Shown: positions 7,138 to 14,332 of the stretch, one piece after another
How the letters are laid out: the number at the start of each line of letters is the position of its first letter
Position numbering within the stretch: the first letter of the stretch is position 1
Assembly: GCA_937911235.1 (NCBI GenBank)
Contig: CALDPN010000124.1
Location: forward strand, 1 to 17,136
Direction of reading: 5' to 3'
Origin: an uncultured Bacteroidales bacterium
GTDB lineage: Bacteria > Bacteroidota > Bacteroidia > Bacteroidales > Paludibacteraceae
Length of the DNA: 17,136 bases
Program-made: the position numbers and the translations under genes
The notes under the pieces: generated by a model
Seen by the model: only the letters and a program-made list of their open reading frames with translations
The model's database searches: none
Told to the model about the DNA's origin: nothing

Positions 7138-7157
7138 ACTATTATCATACTTATTAG

Positions 7158-7529
7158 ATGAACGCTTTTTACACTATACTTTTACTTGTTTTTTCTAATA
7201 TTTTTATGACCTTCGCTTGGTATGGTCATTTAAAATTGCAACAAATGAAAGTCCTATCAGACAATACACCACTTTATGTGGTGATATTGCTTTCTTGGCT
7301 ACTTGCTCTGGCTGAATATAGCTTTCAAGTGCCAGCAAACCGCATAGGATTTATAGAAAACGGAGGCACCTTCACTCTTATGCAACTAAAAGTAATTCAA
7401 GAGGTTATCTCCATTACAGTGTTCACTATTTTTACTATGTTTCTATTTAAAGGCGAAACTATTCATTGGAATCACATAGCAGCATTTGGTTGCTTGATTC
7501 TTGCTGTTTATTTCGTTTTTATGGATTAA
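7158..7529 (+). CDS. DUF486 (DMT-like) small membrane protein
   Basis: A 123-residue protein with four predicted membrane helices: about 4-22, 38-55, 80-100 and 105-122. It carries the conserved DUF486 stretch YSFQVPANRIG...FTLMQLKVIQEVISITVFTIF, which identifies the family confidently. DUF486 proteins belong to the drug/metabolite transporter clan and are half the size of typical ten-helix members, so it may act as an oligomer. The substrate is unknown. It lies 20 bases after corA and 10 bases before rarA. No signal peptide beyond the first helix. Confidence 0.82.
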   Translation: MNAFYTILLLVFSNIFMTFAWYGHLKLQQMKVLSDNTPLYVVILLSWLLALAEYSFQVPANRIGFIENGGTFTLMQLKVIQEVISITVFTIFTMFLFKGETIHWNHIAAFGCLILAVYFVFMD

Positions 7530-7539
7530 TATTTTCCTC

Positions 7540-8799
7540 ATGAAGCCACTTGCAGAAAGACTACGTCCTAGCACACTTGCAGACTACATCGGCCAAAAAC
7601 ATTTGGTGGGTGAAGGTGCTGTGCTTCGACAAATGATTGAGTCTGGCAACTTGGCTTCTTTTATTCTTTGGGGCCCTCCTGGAGTGGGTAAAACCACACT
7701 AGCTCAAATCATTGCATCGCAAAGCAACCGCTCATTCTACAGCCTTAGTGCTGTGAGTTCATCTGTAAAAGATGTGCGCGATGTGATAGAAACTGCCGAA
7801 AAGACCAAACTTTTCAACCCTAAAGCCCCTATCCTTTTCATCGACGAAATTCACCGCTTTAGCAAATCGCAACAAGACTCACTTCTTGCAGCAGTGGAAA
7901 AAGGCACATTCGTGCTTATCGGTGCCACCACAGAAAATCCTTCGTTTGAAGTGATTTCTCCTCTACTTTCTCGTTGCAGAATCTATGTGCTTAAACCACT
8001 AGAAGAAGCAGACCTTAAGTTTCTTATACATAAAGCACTTACCGAAGACGAGTATCTAAAAACTAAAAAAGTGGAGTTTGTAGAATACGATTCACTTCTA
8101 CTTTACTCTGGAGGTGATGCTAGAAAACTTCTTAGTGCACTAGAACTTGTGCTTAGCACCGAAGAGAGCGATGAGATAAAGGTGACTAACGAGATGGTGA
8201 AGGCGAAACTTCAAGCAAACCTTCTTGCCTACGACAAACAAGGCGAAATGCATTATGATATCATTTCTGCGTTTATTAAATCTATTCGCGGGAGCGACCC
8301 AGATGCTGCGCTTTATTGGCTTGCTCGCATGATAGATGGTGGCGAAGACCCTAAATTCATTGCTCGCAGGCTAATCATTTCTGCCGCAGAAGATATTGGT
8401 CTTGCAAACCCAAATGCATTACTACTTGCAAACACTTGTTTCGACGCAGTGCATAAAATTGGTTTCCCAGAGGCTAGAATTATACTTTCTGAGGTAACTA
8501 TTTACCTTGCCACATCGGCTAAAAGTAACTCGGCATACCTTGCCATTGGCGATGCCCTTGCAGAAGTGCAAAAATCTGGAAATTTGCCAGTGCCACTTGA
8601 TATAAGAAATGCTCCTACCAAACTCATGAAGAGTCTTGGCTACGGCAAACACTATAAATATCCGCACGACTATCCAAACCACTATGTGGAACAACAATAT
8701 TTGCCAGACGAACTTAAGGGTAGAAAATTTTGGACCCCGCAAACAAACGAATCGGAAACCCGCATAGTAAACGGACTTAATGCCAGAAAAAAAAGATGA
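7540..8799 (+). CDS. rarA: Replication-associated recombination protein A (RarA/MgsA AAA+ ATPase)
   Basis: An AAA+ ATPase related to clamp-loader subunits and eukaryotic WRNIP1/Mgs1, acting at stalled forks and on single-strand-binding-protein-coated DNA. The chosen ATG at 7540 gives MKPLAERLRPSTLADYIGQ, the usual family N-terminus, and 419 residues. An in-frame TTG at 7501 would overlap DUF486 and add a nonconserved leader. Walker A is GPPGVGKT (45-52) and Walker B is LFIDEIHRF (about 99-107). The sensor-1 region is IGATTENPSFEVISPLLSRCR with an arginine finger. The C-terminal part has SFIKSIRGSDPDAALYWLARM and the tail DYPNHYVEQQYLPDELKGRKFW typical of RarA. The stop codon lies within the stem of its own terminator. 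Confidence 0.95.
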   Translation: MKPLAERLRPSTLADYIGQKHLVGEGAVLRQMIESGNLASFILWGPPGVGKTTLAQIIASQSNRSFYSLSAVSSSVKDVRDVIETAEKTKLFNPKAPILFIDEIHRFSKSQQDSLLAAVEKGTFVLIGATTENPSFEVISPLLSRCRIYVLKPLEEADLKFLIHKALTEDEYLKTKKVEFVEYDSLLLYSGGDARKLLSALELVLSTEESDEIKVTNEMVKAKLQANLLAYDKQGEMHYDIISAFIKSIRGSDPDAALYWLARMIDGGEDPKFIARRLIISAAEDIGLANPNALLLANTCFDAVHKIGFPEARIILSEVTIYLATSAKSNSAYLAIGDALAEVQKSGNLPVPLDIRNAPTKLMKSLGYGKHYKYPHDYPNHYVEQQYLPDELKGRKFWTPQTNESETRIVNGLNARKKR

Positions 8800-8829
8800 T
8801 TTTCAGTTAAACCGAAAATCATCTTTTTT
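8789..8829. terminator. Bidirectional terminator between rarA and the convergent DUF2490 gene
   Basis: A 16-bp stem, 8789-8804 with 8814-8829, has a 9-base loop. GATGATTTTC pairs with GAAAATCATC, flanked by A-run and T-run so that either strand ends in U's. It overlaps the rarA stop (8797-8799) and lies 44 bases past the stop of the opposing gene. Confidence 0.88.
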
Positions 8830-8872
8830 ATTTAGAAGGCAAGCGTAACGACGAAGAAACCTTTTTATTAAA

Positions 8873-9580
8873 CTATTTCTCGTAGCTTTGGAATTGTAAT
8901 ACATACGCTACACCAAGCAAGTGATAATAAGCGTCTATTGAGTGTGAAAACTCATAATAGAAACCTAAAATATTGTTTTTGTCCACTACCCAGTCTAAAC
9001 CTACACCGTATGCAAAAGTATCAACGTATGTGGTAGGATTTTTCACCAACGGACTATACATTTCGATGTATGCGTATGGATAAAGTGGAGTATTTGGAAT
9101 CTCACCATCTAAACGTAGTCTTGAACGTAGTAAATAGTTGTAAGACATACTTGTCATACTGTATGTCATTTGAAATCTTTCGCGAACAGAAACTGTTAGA
9201 TAATCGTTGATTTTTACGTTTGGTGTAACCATCAATTTAAGTCTGTGACGCATTTCAGCCCCGTAAAGATATTGAAACTCGTATGCACCTAGTAGCGCAA
9301 TTCTTGGGTGTGGCTTGTAATTAAGACCTATTGAGGTGTAAGACATATCCACAAGTGGAGCCTCAGGAATACCTGTTCCATTTAGATAAAACTCCTCACC
9401 CACAAATAATGTAAGATTTTTAAGTGGACTATACTCTATATAAAAATCTACCTCACCTATTAGTTCTTGTGGTTTTTCTACAGAGCGCGCTTTGTATGAT
9501 CTTTCTAGTTCCACCGCAAAAGCAGATACTAAAGACACTGCAAGCGCAAGAGCAAATAATGCTAATCTTTTAAAATTCAT
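8873..9580 (-). CDS. DUF2490-type outer-membrane beta-barrel protein
   Basis: A 235-residue secreted protein. The first 21 residues (basic MNFKR, then a hydrophobic stretch ending in AFA) form a signal peptide. The mature part alternates polar and hydrophobic residues with many aromatic residues, as in outer-membrane strands: LTLFVGEEFYL, SIGLNYKPHPRIALLGAYEFQYL, LTVSVRERFQMTY, LLRSRLRLDG, PYAYIEMY, GVGLDWVVDKNNILGFYYEF. The order of reference strands, R-x-R repeats, P-Y-x-Y-I-E-M-Y and a final hairpin resembles DUF2490, common in Bacteroidetes and of unknown function. No helical domain or enzyme motif is seen. It has its own promoter and is convergent with rarA. The barrel call is firm; the exact family is somewhat less so. 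Confidence 0.7.
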   Translation of the reverse strand: MNFKRLALFALALAVSLVSAFAVELERSYKARSVEKPQELIGEVDFYIEYSPLKNLTLFVGEEFYLNGTGIPEAPLVDMSYTSIGLNYKPHPRIALLGAYEFQYLYGAEMRHRLKLMVTPNVKINDYLTVSVRERFQMTYSMTSMSYNYLLRSRLRLDGEIPNTPLYPYAYIEMYSPLVKNPTTYVDTFAYGVGLDWVVDKNNILGFYYEFSHSIDAYYHLLGVAYVLQFQSYEK

Positions 9581-9612
9581 TGTTTATTCGTTAATATTTT
9601 ATTTTCTGCTCA

Positions 9613-9620
9613 CAAAGATA
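9613..9620 (-). promoter_or_regulatory. Putative promoter (-7 box) for the DUF2490 gene
   Basis: The minus strand reads TATCTTTG, matching TAnnTTTG, 33 bases upstream of the ATG. The -33 region is weak. It separates this gene from the GNAT gene upstream. Confidence 0.5.
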
Positions 9621-9672
9621 CAGAAAATTACCGAAATCTTAAAATTTATTAACGCTACCAAAGCCAAGTTAT

Positions 9673-10248
9673 TTAAATGCAATTTACACTCATTTGCAGG
9701 TGATACATTTTGTGAGTAAAAAACATTCTATCTCCTACCCTGCGAAAACCTATTCTACTATATAGTTCTTCCGCCTTAGGATTTTCTACATCCACTATTA
9801 GCCCTACGTTTGTATGCCCTAGAGCAAAAGCTTTCTTGCACATTGCATCGATAAGTTTTTGAGCAATGCCCATGCCCCTAAACTCTGATTTTACACCTAA
9901 AGAGTCTAGGTAAAATTCTCCCGCATTAGTTTCATCTGCAATCTCTGGAACAAAGCCTGTATGATTGGAAATTATATCCCAAGTTGCTTTGCGAAGTGGT
10001 TCCAGCTGTCCCCCGTCATATCCCACTATAGCCCCAGCTAGCTTACCACTTACCGTTTCTGCAACCAAGGCATTTTGAAAACTATATTGAGTACCAGTAG
10101 CTGCACATACCTCTGTCAAAACTTTTAAATAATTGTCTCCACCGCAGTTTCTTTTTACCATTTCGTCGTCGCGAATAGCCATCACCACCACTTGCGCCAA
10201 AAACTCTGCATCATCTGGCATCGCATGTCTTATTATTATTTGTTCCAT
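9673..10248 (-). CDS. GNAT-family N-acetyltransferase
   Basis: Transfers an acetyl group from acetyl-CoA to an amine of an unknown acceptor. The ATG at 10248 gives MEQIIIRHAMPDDAEFLAQ, a typical GNAT opening, and 191 residues. A TTG seven codons upstream overlaps the previous gene and is disfavoured. The acetyl-CoA pyrophosphate loop is visible in motif A as VKSEFRGMGIAQKLIDAM, with R/Q-x-x-G-x-G/A in RGMGIA (about 124-129). Motif B is NPKAEELYSRIGFRRVGD. The central part (residues 76-110) is longer than in minimal GNATs. It is the last gene of a minus-strand run after the methyltransferase, 14 bases away. Substrate cannot be predicted from sequence. Confidence 0.85.
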   Translation of the reverse strand: MEQIIIRHAMPDDAEFLAQVVVMAIRDDEMVKRNCGGDNYLKVLTEVCAATGTQYSFQNALVAETVSGKLAGAIVGYDGGQLEPLRKATWDIISNHTGFVPEIADETNAGEFYLDSLGVKSEFRGMGIAQKLIDAMCKKAFALGHTNVGLIVDVENPKAEELYSRIGFRRVGDRMFFTHKMYHLQMSVNCI

Positions 10249-10262
10249 AGGGATTTTATTTT

Positions 10263-10934
10263 TTACCAAATAAAAGGAATTACCTTGTATTTTACCTTTT
10301 GCTTGTATTCTTTATATCCTTTTAGACCTTCGGTCAACACTTTTTCTTCGTTTTTTATTCTAATATGAATTATCGGAATATAAAGAAGCATAATGAGAAA
10401 CGACCATGGCGAAGCCAACACAAGTGGCATCACAGAAAACAACAAAAGAGTTGCAGCATACATAGGATGACGAACGATGCCATATAGTCCAGTGCTGATA
10501 ACTTGTTGATTTTCTTGCACTTCTATTGTGCGCGACAAATAGGCATTTTCTCTTAACACCTCAGCATACAAGGCATACGCAAACAAAAATACAACACTTG
10601 CCACTGCCACTACCCACCATGGTAGCACACACCAACCATATCTAAAATTAAGCCCTGCCACCACAAAATTTGCCACAAAAAGTAGACCCGACAACGCCAC
10701 TACCCACTTCTGCTCTTGCTCCTTTTCATTGGCATTTAGGCGTTTGCTAAGCAGTTCTGGATTCTTTACAAGCATCACCACTCCCATTATTGCCATAGGT
10801 ACAAAAAGTACACCCAACATTACCCACGCCTGATAAAACTGCCACGTTCCCGCAGGCACAAACAACATCACCGCCAGCATCGCAAACCCCGCCAGCATTT
10901 TAAACATCGCTTTTATAAAAAGATTTGTTTTCAT
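10263..10934 (-). CDS. Isoprenylcysteine carboxyl methyltransferase (ICMT)-like membrane protein
   Basis: A 223-residue integral membrane protein with about five hydrophobic segments (near 8-26, 34-55, 78-95, 103-122, and 158-185). The C-terminal half carries the ICMT/PEMT-type S-adenosylmethionine motif: VISTGLYGIVRHPMYAATLLLF (His-Pro at about 157-158), then RIKNEEKVLTEGLKGYKEYKQKVKYKVIPFIW, with the Glu-Glu and Tyr-Tyr-lysine pattern typical of the family. Bacterial members have no prenylated protein substrate and their targets are mostly unknown; small-molecule or lipid methylation is possible. It starts 9 bases after the acetyltransferase stop, so the three genes are probably co-transcribed. 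Confidence 0.8.
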   Translation of the reverse strand: MKTNLFIKAMFKMLAGFAMLAVMLFVPAGTWQFYQAWVMLGVLFVPMAIMGVVMLVKNPELLSKRLNANEKEQEQKWVVALSGLLFVANFVVAGLNFRYGWCVLPWWVVAVASVVFLFAYALYAEVLRENAYLSRTIEVQENQQVISTGLYGIVRHPMYAATLLLFSVMPLVLASPWSFLIMLLYIPIIHIRIKNEEKVLTEGLKGYKEYKQKVKYKVIPFIW

Positions 10935-10943
10935 TTTGCTTTT

Positions 10944-11501
10944 CTATTTCAACCTTTTCTTGATTACTGCAGGATTGCCTGCTACCATTACATCGTCGGG
11001 AATATCTTTGGTAACCACACTACCTGCTGCCACAATCACTCTATTGCCAATGGTTACGCCAGGGCAAACAGTTACATTTCCACCCAACCAACAATCCTCA
11101 CCAATATGAATGGCATAACCTGTTTCCACAGGCTCACGTCGCTCAATATAATCGATAGGATGATTTGGCGTAAACAGTTTGCAACCAGGACCCAACATTG
11201 TATGCTTGCCAATATAAATGCCACCACTATCTAGAAACTCGCAATTTCTATTGATAAACACACGCTCCGCCAAATGTATAGGCCAACCATGGTCGCAATA
11301 AAACGGTGGTATCACAAGCGCCGCTTCACTTGCATTGGGCATAAGTTCCTTCATTGCCTTCACAGCAGTCTCTCTATCCTCTAGGGGCGATGTTTGATTA
11401 AATTTTGCAGAAGCCAACGCCGCATGGCGCCAACTCTCTTGATACTCCGGCGCATCACAATTGTACAGCACATTTGCCGTCATTTTTTCTAGTTCTGTCA
11501 T
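10944..11501 (-). CDS. maa: Maltose/galactoside O-acetyltransferase family (hexapeptide repeat)
   Basis: An acetyl-CoA-dependent sugar O-acetyltransferase of the LacA/Maa/NodL group: a cytoplasmic trimer with a left-handed beta-helix. At 185 residues it is full length. The N-terminal helical cap (TELEKMTANVLYNCDAPEYQESWRHA) is the Maac domain. Active-site and hexapeptide stretches follow: FYCDHGWPIHLAERVFINRNCEFLDSGGIYIGKHTMLGPGCKLFTPNHPID (with the family's catalytic His in TPNHP), then IGEDCWLGGNVTVCPGVTIGNRVIVAAGSVVTKDIPDDVMVAGNPA. Related enzymes acetylate maltose, glucose or galactosides with low specificity, so detoxification or surface-sugar decoration are both possible; the symbol is by family only. 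It follows a damaged gene remnant and a good promoter. Confidence 0.88.
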   Translation of the reverse strand: MTELEKMTANVLYNCDAPEYQESWRHAALASAKFNQTSPLEDRETAVKAMKELMPNASEAALVIPPFYCDHGWPIHLAERVFINRNCEFLDSGGIYIGKHTMLGPGCKLFTPNHPIDYIERREPVETGYAIHIGEDCWLGGNVTVCPGVTIGNRVIVAAGSVVTKDIPDDVMVAGNPAVIKKRLK

Positions 11502-11534
11502 GGGATTTCGTTTTATTTTCTTGTATTTGGAATT

Positions 11535-11626
11535 TCACTTCAATTTCTTACCGTCACTGAAGGCGTTACCGATGGTTTTGCCAAGGGCTGTGGCAACATC
11601 CACGATTTTGGTTTAAATGTTTTCAT
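11535..11626 (-). pseudogene. Remnant of a flavin-reductase-like gene with most of its interior missing
   Basis: On the minus strand an ATG at 11626 opens MKTFKPKSWMLPQP, which strongly resembles the first 14 residues of Bacteroidetes flavin reductase/flavoredoxin proteins (normally near 190 residues). The frame then becomes nonsense and stops at 11540. In another frame, overlapping the same bases, the sequence reads LGKTIGNAFSDGKKLK followed by a stop at 11535-11537, resembling the C-terminus of the same family. The two ends are separated by only a few codons and are out of frame, as if about 155 codons had been deleted and the join left out of phase. Identification rests on remembered family sequence and needs a search. 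The promoter at 11648-11678 fits its former start. Confidence 0.5.
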
Positions 11627-11647
11627 CTATTCAAATATTTATTCTTA

Positions 11648-11678
11648 CAAATTTAACCTTATTTAGCGATAATAACAA
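11648..11678 (-). promoter_or_regulatory. Bacteroidetes-type promoter for the maa operon
   Basis: On the minus strand TTG (11676-11678) is followed by exactly 20 bases and TAAATTTG (11648-11655), a full match to the consensus. Transcription would begin near 11641, only about 15 bases before the remnant's ATG, so the deleted gene was probably the first gene of the maa, methyltransferase and GNAT operon. Confidence 0.65.
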
Positions 11679-11712
11679 GTTTTCAAGGGCAATAATACCA
11701 CATATTAATACG

Positions 11713-11739
11713 TTGTTTTTAAACTTATACTTAATTTTG
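11713..11739 (+). promoter_or_regulatory. Putative promoter for the SIMPL-domain gene
   Basis: TAATTTTG (11732-11739) matches TAnnTTTG. A TTG lies at 11713-11715 but the 16-base spacing is shorter than usual. It lies 37 bases before the ATG. Confidence 0.4.
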
Positions 11740-11776
11740 TTGGTCAAAGTAATAGTAAAAAAAAAACAGATATATC

Positions 11777-12481
11777 ATGAAAAGAAAATTAGTTTTATTT
11801 ACAGCATTTGTTGCGCTGATGGGTATTTTTACAGTGCAAGCACAAGACATTCACAACAGACCTTGCATTGATGTAAGCGGAAAGGCAGAAATGTTTATTG
11901 AACCAGATGAAATTATCCTAAGTATTGTGATTAACGAAAAGGATTATTCAAAGAAAACCACACTAGAAAATCTTGAAAAAGATATGATTAAGGCGCTTAA
12001 AGGCGTGGGCATCGACACCAAAAAAGACCTTACAGTAGTGGACATTTCTAGCGACATTCTTCACTATAAATTTAAGAAAAACGAAGTAAAGTTAAGTAAA
12101 ACTTACAGACTTAAAACCTCATCTGCAAAAGAGGCTACAAAGGCACTTATTGCTCTTGAAGAAGTGGGAATTTCTGAGATAAACATTGCACAAGTGAAAT
12201 GCACCAAGATTGAAGATTATAAAAATGAAACTCGTGCCATGGCAATGAAAGACGCTCACAGAAAGGCAAAACTATTGACCGATGCTATAAATCAACCTCT
12301 TGGCAAAGCAATTTATATTACAGAAAATGATTTCACTAACGTGCGCAACTACCCTCGCCTAATGATGAGCAAAGCCGCAGGCCCGCAAGAAGAAGCCTTT
12401 ATAGATGGCGAAATGCCAGACATCAATTTTGAAAAAATAAAAGTAGAAAGCAGAGTGCAAGTGAAATTCGAATTGAAATAA
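11777..12481 (+). CDS. Secreted SIMPL (DUF541) domain protein
   Basis: A 234-residue protein with a clear signal peptide: MKRKLVLFTAFVALMGIFTVQA, cleavage probably before or after QAQ near residue 23. The mature part begins with the SIMPL signature: IDVSGKAEMFIEPDEIILSIVINEKDYSKK, followed by alternating strands and the helix TRAMAMKDAHRKAKLLTDAINQPLGKAIYITEND, characteristic of the BP26/YggE-type fold. BP26 proteins form periplasmic oligomers, but the function of most DUF541 members is unknown; links to oxidative stress have been reported for YggE. No lipobox cysteine is present, so it is probably soluble in the periplasm. Single-gene unit with its own promoter and a strong terminator. Confidence 0.85.
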   Translation: MKRKLVLFTAFVALMGIFTVQAQDIHNRPCIDVSGKAEMFIEPDEIILSIVINEKDYSKKTTLENLEKDMIKALKGVGIDTKKDLTVVDISSDILHYKFKKNEVKLSKTYRLKTSSAKEATKALIALEEVGISEINIAQVKCTKIEDYKNETRAMAMKDAHRKAKLLTDAINQPLGKAIYITENDFTNVRNYPRLMMSKAAGPQEEAFIDGEMPDINFEKIKVESRVQVKFELK

Positions 12482-12521
12482 AATTAGGTTTATAAAAATA
12501 GAGGTAACCCAATATGAAATG

Positions 12522-12559
12522 AGCCCCGAAAGTTTTATATCTAACTTTCGGGGCTTTTT
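12522..12559. terminator. Strong terminator after the SIMPL gene
   Basis: AGCCCCGAAAGTT (12522-12534) pairs perfectly with AACTTTCGGGGCT (12543-12555) around an 8-base loop, followed by TTTT (12556-12559). It lies 5 bases from the stop of the opposing small gene, so it may also serve that transcript, though the minus-strand T-run is poor. Confidence 0.92.
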
Positions 12560-12563
12560 ATGA

Positions 12564-12767
12564 TTACATTTCCCTCAACCTTATCGTAGCATCTACATAC
12601 GAACACTCTCCCTTTATATACGGTGCATAAAGCTCCTCCACATCGCGTCCGTGCAGCACCTTGCACTTGCCACACAGTTCACAATTGTGCATACACTCCC
12701 ACTGCTGCAGCACATATTCCCTGCGCTCCTGCTCCGTAGACTCCCCTATTTTTGGTGGTAATTGCAT
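12564..12767 (-). CDS. Small cysteine-rich protein of unknown function
   Basis: A 67-residue protein with cysteines at 25, 29, 32, 35 and 54 (CMHNCELCGKC, then KGEC). The spacing C-x3-C-x2-C-x2-C suggests a metal site such as zinc or an Fe-S cluster. The basic, charged N-terminus (GESTEQERREYVLQQWE) has no membrane segment or signal. The rest (HGRDVEELYAPYIKGECSYVDATIRL) resembles small conserved proteins I have seen in Bacteroidetes genomes with no assigned domain. It has a possible promoter (TAACTTTG on the minus strand at 12786-12793) and is convergent with the SIMPL gene. I do not recognise a function. Confidence 0.65.
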   Translation of the reverse strand: MQLPPKIGESTEQERREYVLQQWECMHNCELCGKCKVLHGRDVEELYAPYIKGECSYVDATIRLREM

Positions 12768-12785
12768 TATTAATGTTATTTATAA

Positions 12786-12793
12786 CAAAGTTA
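12786..12793 (-). promoter_or_regulatory. Putative -7 box for the small cysteine-rich gene
   Basis: The minus strand reads TAACTTTG, matching TAnnTTTG, 19 bases before the ATG. No -33 match is visible. Confidence 0.4.
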
Positions 12794-12906
12794 ATTATTT
12801 ATTTTAGAAAATCATAATCAACTCATTTGTCTTTTATTACACAATCCAACCTTACAGTGCGTTTTATTTGTTGTTTTTATTATTTTACAACTTTATGATT
12901 GCATTA

Positions 12907-12938
12907 TTTGTATATATAAAAATTTAAATATATCTTTG
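12907..12938 (+). promoter_or_regulatory. Consensus Bacteroidetes promoter for the toxin-antitoxin pair
   Basis: TTTG (12907-12910), 20 A/T-rich bases, then TATCTTTG (12931-12938), the best promoter in the window. Transcription would start near 12945, about 25 bases before the toxin ATG. The weak dyad GTTGT/ACAAC (12870-12874, 12887-12891) just upstream could be an autoregulatory site, but is short. Confidence 0.75.
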
Positions 12939-12970
12939 CAACATCAAACGTAACTCATCAAATAATAATT

Positions 12971-13321
12971 ATGATTTCAATATCAGAAGTAGAAACATTT
13001 CTTAATCAATTTCAAACGAAGATGAAAATCTTTGGCATTATCTATCGCGACGACAGAGGTAAAAACCAAAAAGCGTTAGAAGAATTAGAGATTATACCAT
13101 CTTACAGAAAAGTGATTATTGAAAGCCTTAAATCAGAAGATTATGTAGAAGGTCCTATTATAGACCAACTAAACAAGTTAGGTGAAATGTGGGTCTTTGG
13201 CAAAGACATAAAAGGCAAAGAGGTTTATATAAAGATTATGCTAGGTGGTGTAAACTACCAAACTATTTGTATATCATTTCATATAGCTGAACATCCATTA
13301 TCATACCCGTTTAAAATTTAA
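12971..13321 (+). CDS. MqsR-family toxin (type II toxin-antitoxin system)
   Basis: A 116-residue protein resembling the MqsR-like toxins common in Bacteroidetes. MqsR is a ribosome-independent mRNA interferase with a RelE-like fold, cutting preferentially at GCU. Matching features are the basic N-terminal part (IIYRDDRGKNQKALEELEI), ESLKSEDYVEGPI, MWVFGKDIKGKEVYIKI and the C-terminal ISFHIAEHPLSYPFK. The VYIKI strand corresponds to the MqsR strand carrying its active-site tyrosine, while other E. coli MqsR catalytic positions are not evidently conserved, so cleavage specificity may differ or be absent. The toxin precedes the antitoxin by 12 bases, the order seen in mqsRA. A consensus promoter lies upstream. 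Toxicity has not been shown by anything here. Confidence 0.75.
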   Translation: MISISEVETFLNQFQTKMKIFGIIYRDDRGKNQKALEELEIIPSYRKVIIESLKSEDYVEGPIIDQLNKLGEMWVFGKDIKGKEVYIKIMLGGVNYQTICISFHIAEHPLSYPFKI

Positions 13322-13333
13322 GGAGAATAATTT

Positions 13334-14323
13334 ATGAAAAGTCCATTTACAGGAAAAGAAATGAAACGCACATGGAAAAAACGTACATGGGAGTTTCGTG
13401 GAGAAAAATATGAATATATGCATACAGGATGGGTATGTGAAGATACTGGCGAACGTTTCACTACAGATGAGTCAGATACTGCTGCATATATACAAGTAAC
13501 CAATCAATATAGAGCAAAATACGGCATTCCATACACTGATGAAATTGTAGAAATCCGTAATAGATATGGTTTAAGTGCTGCTAAGATATCACAACTTCTT
13601 GGCATCGGCATTAATCAATATCGCAAATACGAGCAAGGAGAAGTGCCTAGTGTGTCTAATGGCAGACTAATCCGCTCTATTATGAATCCAAAGGTAATGT
13701 TAGATATGATAGAAAGTTCTAAAGGCGAGCTACAAGAACAAGAATACAAAAAACTAACACAGCGTTTGGAAAAGATAATAGAAAACAATCTTGACTACAA
13801 GATGCAACAATACGAAACAAAACGTATTTTTTCTAGTAGCAGAAGCGCAGACAATGGTTATGCTAGCATCTCTTTAAAAAAACTAAAGAACATAATGATT
13901 GCCATATTGGAGCGTAGTGAGGATGTATGGTGCACAAAAATGAATAAATTATTGTTCTATGTAGATTTCTTATCATACAGAGAACGTGGCATGGCAATGA
14001 CAGGTTTAACATACAGAGCAATTGATTTCGGTCCTGTACCAGAAAGATGGGATAAAGTTTATAGTCAGTTTGACGAGATACAACAAGAACTACAACATAT
14101 TGGAGAGTACGAAGGTACTATTCTTCGTTCAACTTCAAAAATAGAAGATGATGTTCTAACTAATGAGGAACTTAATATAATCAATATTGTTTGCAATAGA
14201 TTTGGTTCTTTCTCTTCTCGAGAAATCTCAAAAATAAGCCACGAAGAATCTGCTTGGAAAAACCACCACCAAAATTTAGAGAGAATCCCCTTTATCGAAG
14301 CATTCAATCTAATCTATTTATAA
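13334..14323 (+). CDS. Antitoxin: degenerate MqsA N-terminus, HTH, Panacea/SocA (DUF4065) domain
   Basis: A 329-residue antitoxin in three parts. Residues 1-45 follow the MqsA/YgiT zinc-finger layout (MKSPFTGKEM...GWVCEDTGERFTT), but only Cys35 remains; positions expected to be cysteines hold Ser, Thr and others. Residues about 69-118 form an Xre-type helix-turn-helix (EIRNRYGLSAAKISQLLGIGINQYRKYEQGEVP), presumably binding its own promoter. A charged, probably coiled linker spans about 125-180. Residues about 180-310 form a Panacea/SocA domain: MNKLLFYVDFLSYRERGMAMTGLTYRAIDFGPVP is its hallmark. The Panacea domain is known to neutralise many unrelated toxin folds. AAGGAG at about 13319-13324 lies close to the start and looks like a true Shine-Dalgarno, unusual here. 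Convergent with the hydrolase, only 9 bases away. Confidence 0.82.
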   Translation: MKSPFTGKEMKRTWKKRTWEFRGEKYEYMHTGWVCEDTGERFTTDESDTAAYIQVTNQYRAKYGIPYTDEIVEIRNRYGLSAAKISQLLGIGINQYRKYEQGEVPSVSNGRLIRSIMNPKVMLDMIESSKGELQEQEYKKLTQRLEKIIENNLDYKMQQYETKRIFSSSRSADNGYASISLKKLKNIMIAILERSEDVWCTKMNKLLFYVDFLSYRERGMAMTGLTYRAIDFGPVPERWDKVYSQFDEIQQELQHIGEYEGTILRSTSKIEDDVLTNEELNIINIVCNRFGSFSSREISKISHEESAWKNHHQNLERIPFIEAFNLIYL

Positions 14324-14332
14324 ACCTGTTCT

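Noticed and set aside
7501..7539. Longer rarA start at TTG
   Set aside because: It adds MLFISFLWINIFL, overlaps the DUF486 gene and lacks family conservation; the ATG at 7540 gives the standard N-terminus.
12870..12891. GTTGT/ACAAC dyad as the toxin-antitoxin operator
   Set aside because: Only five base pairs with 12 A/T-rich bases between; too short to support a separate claim.
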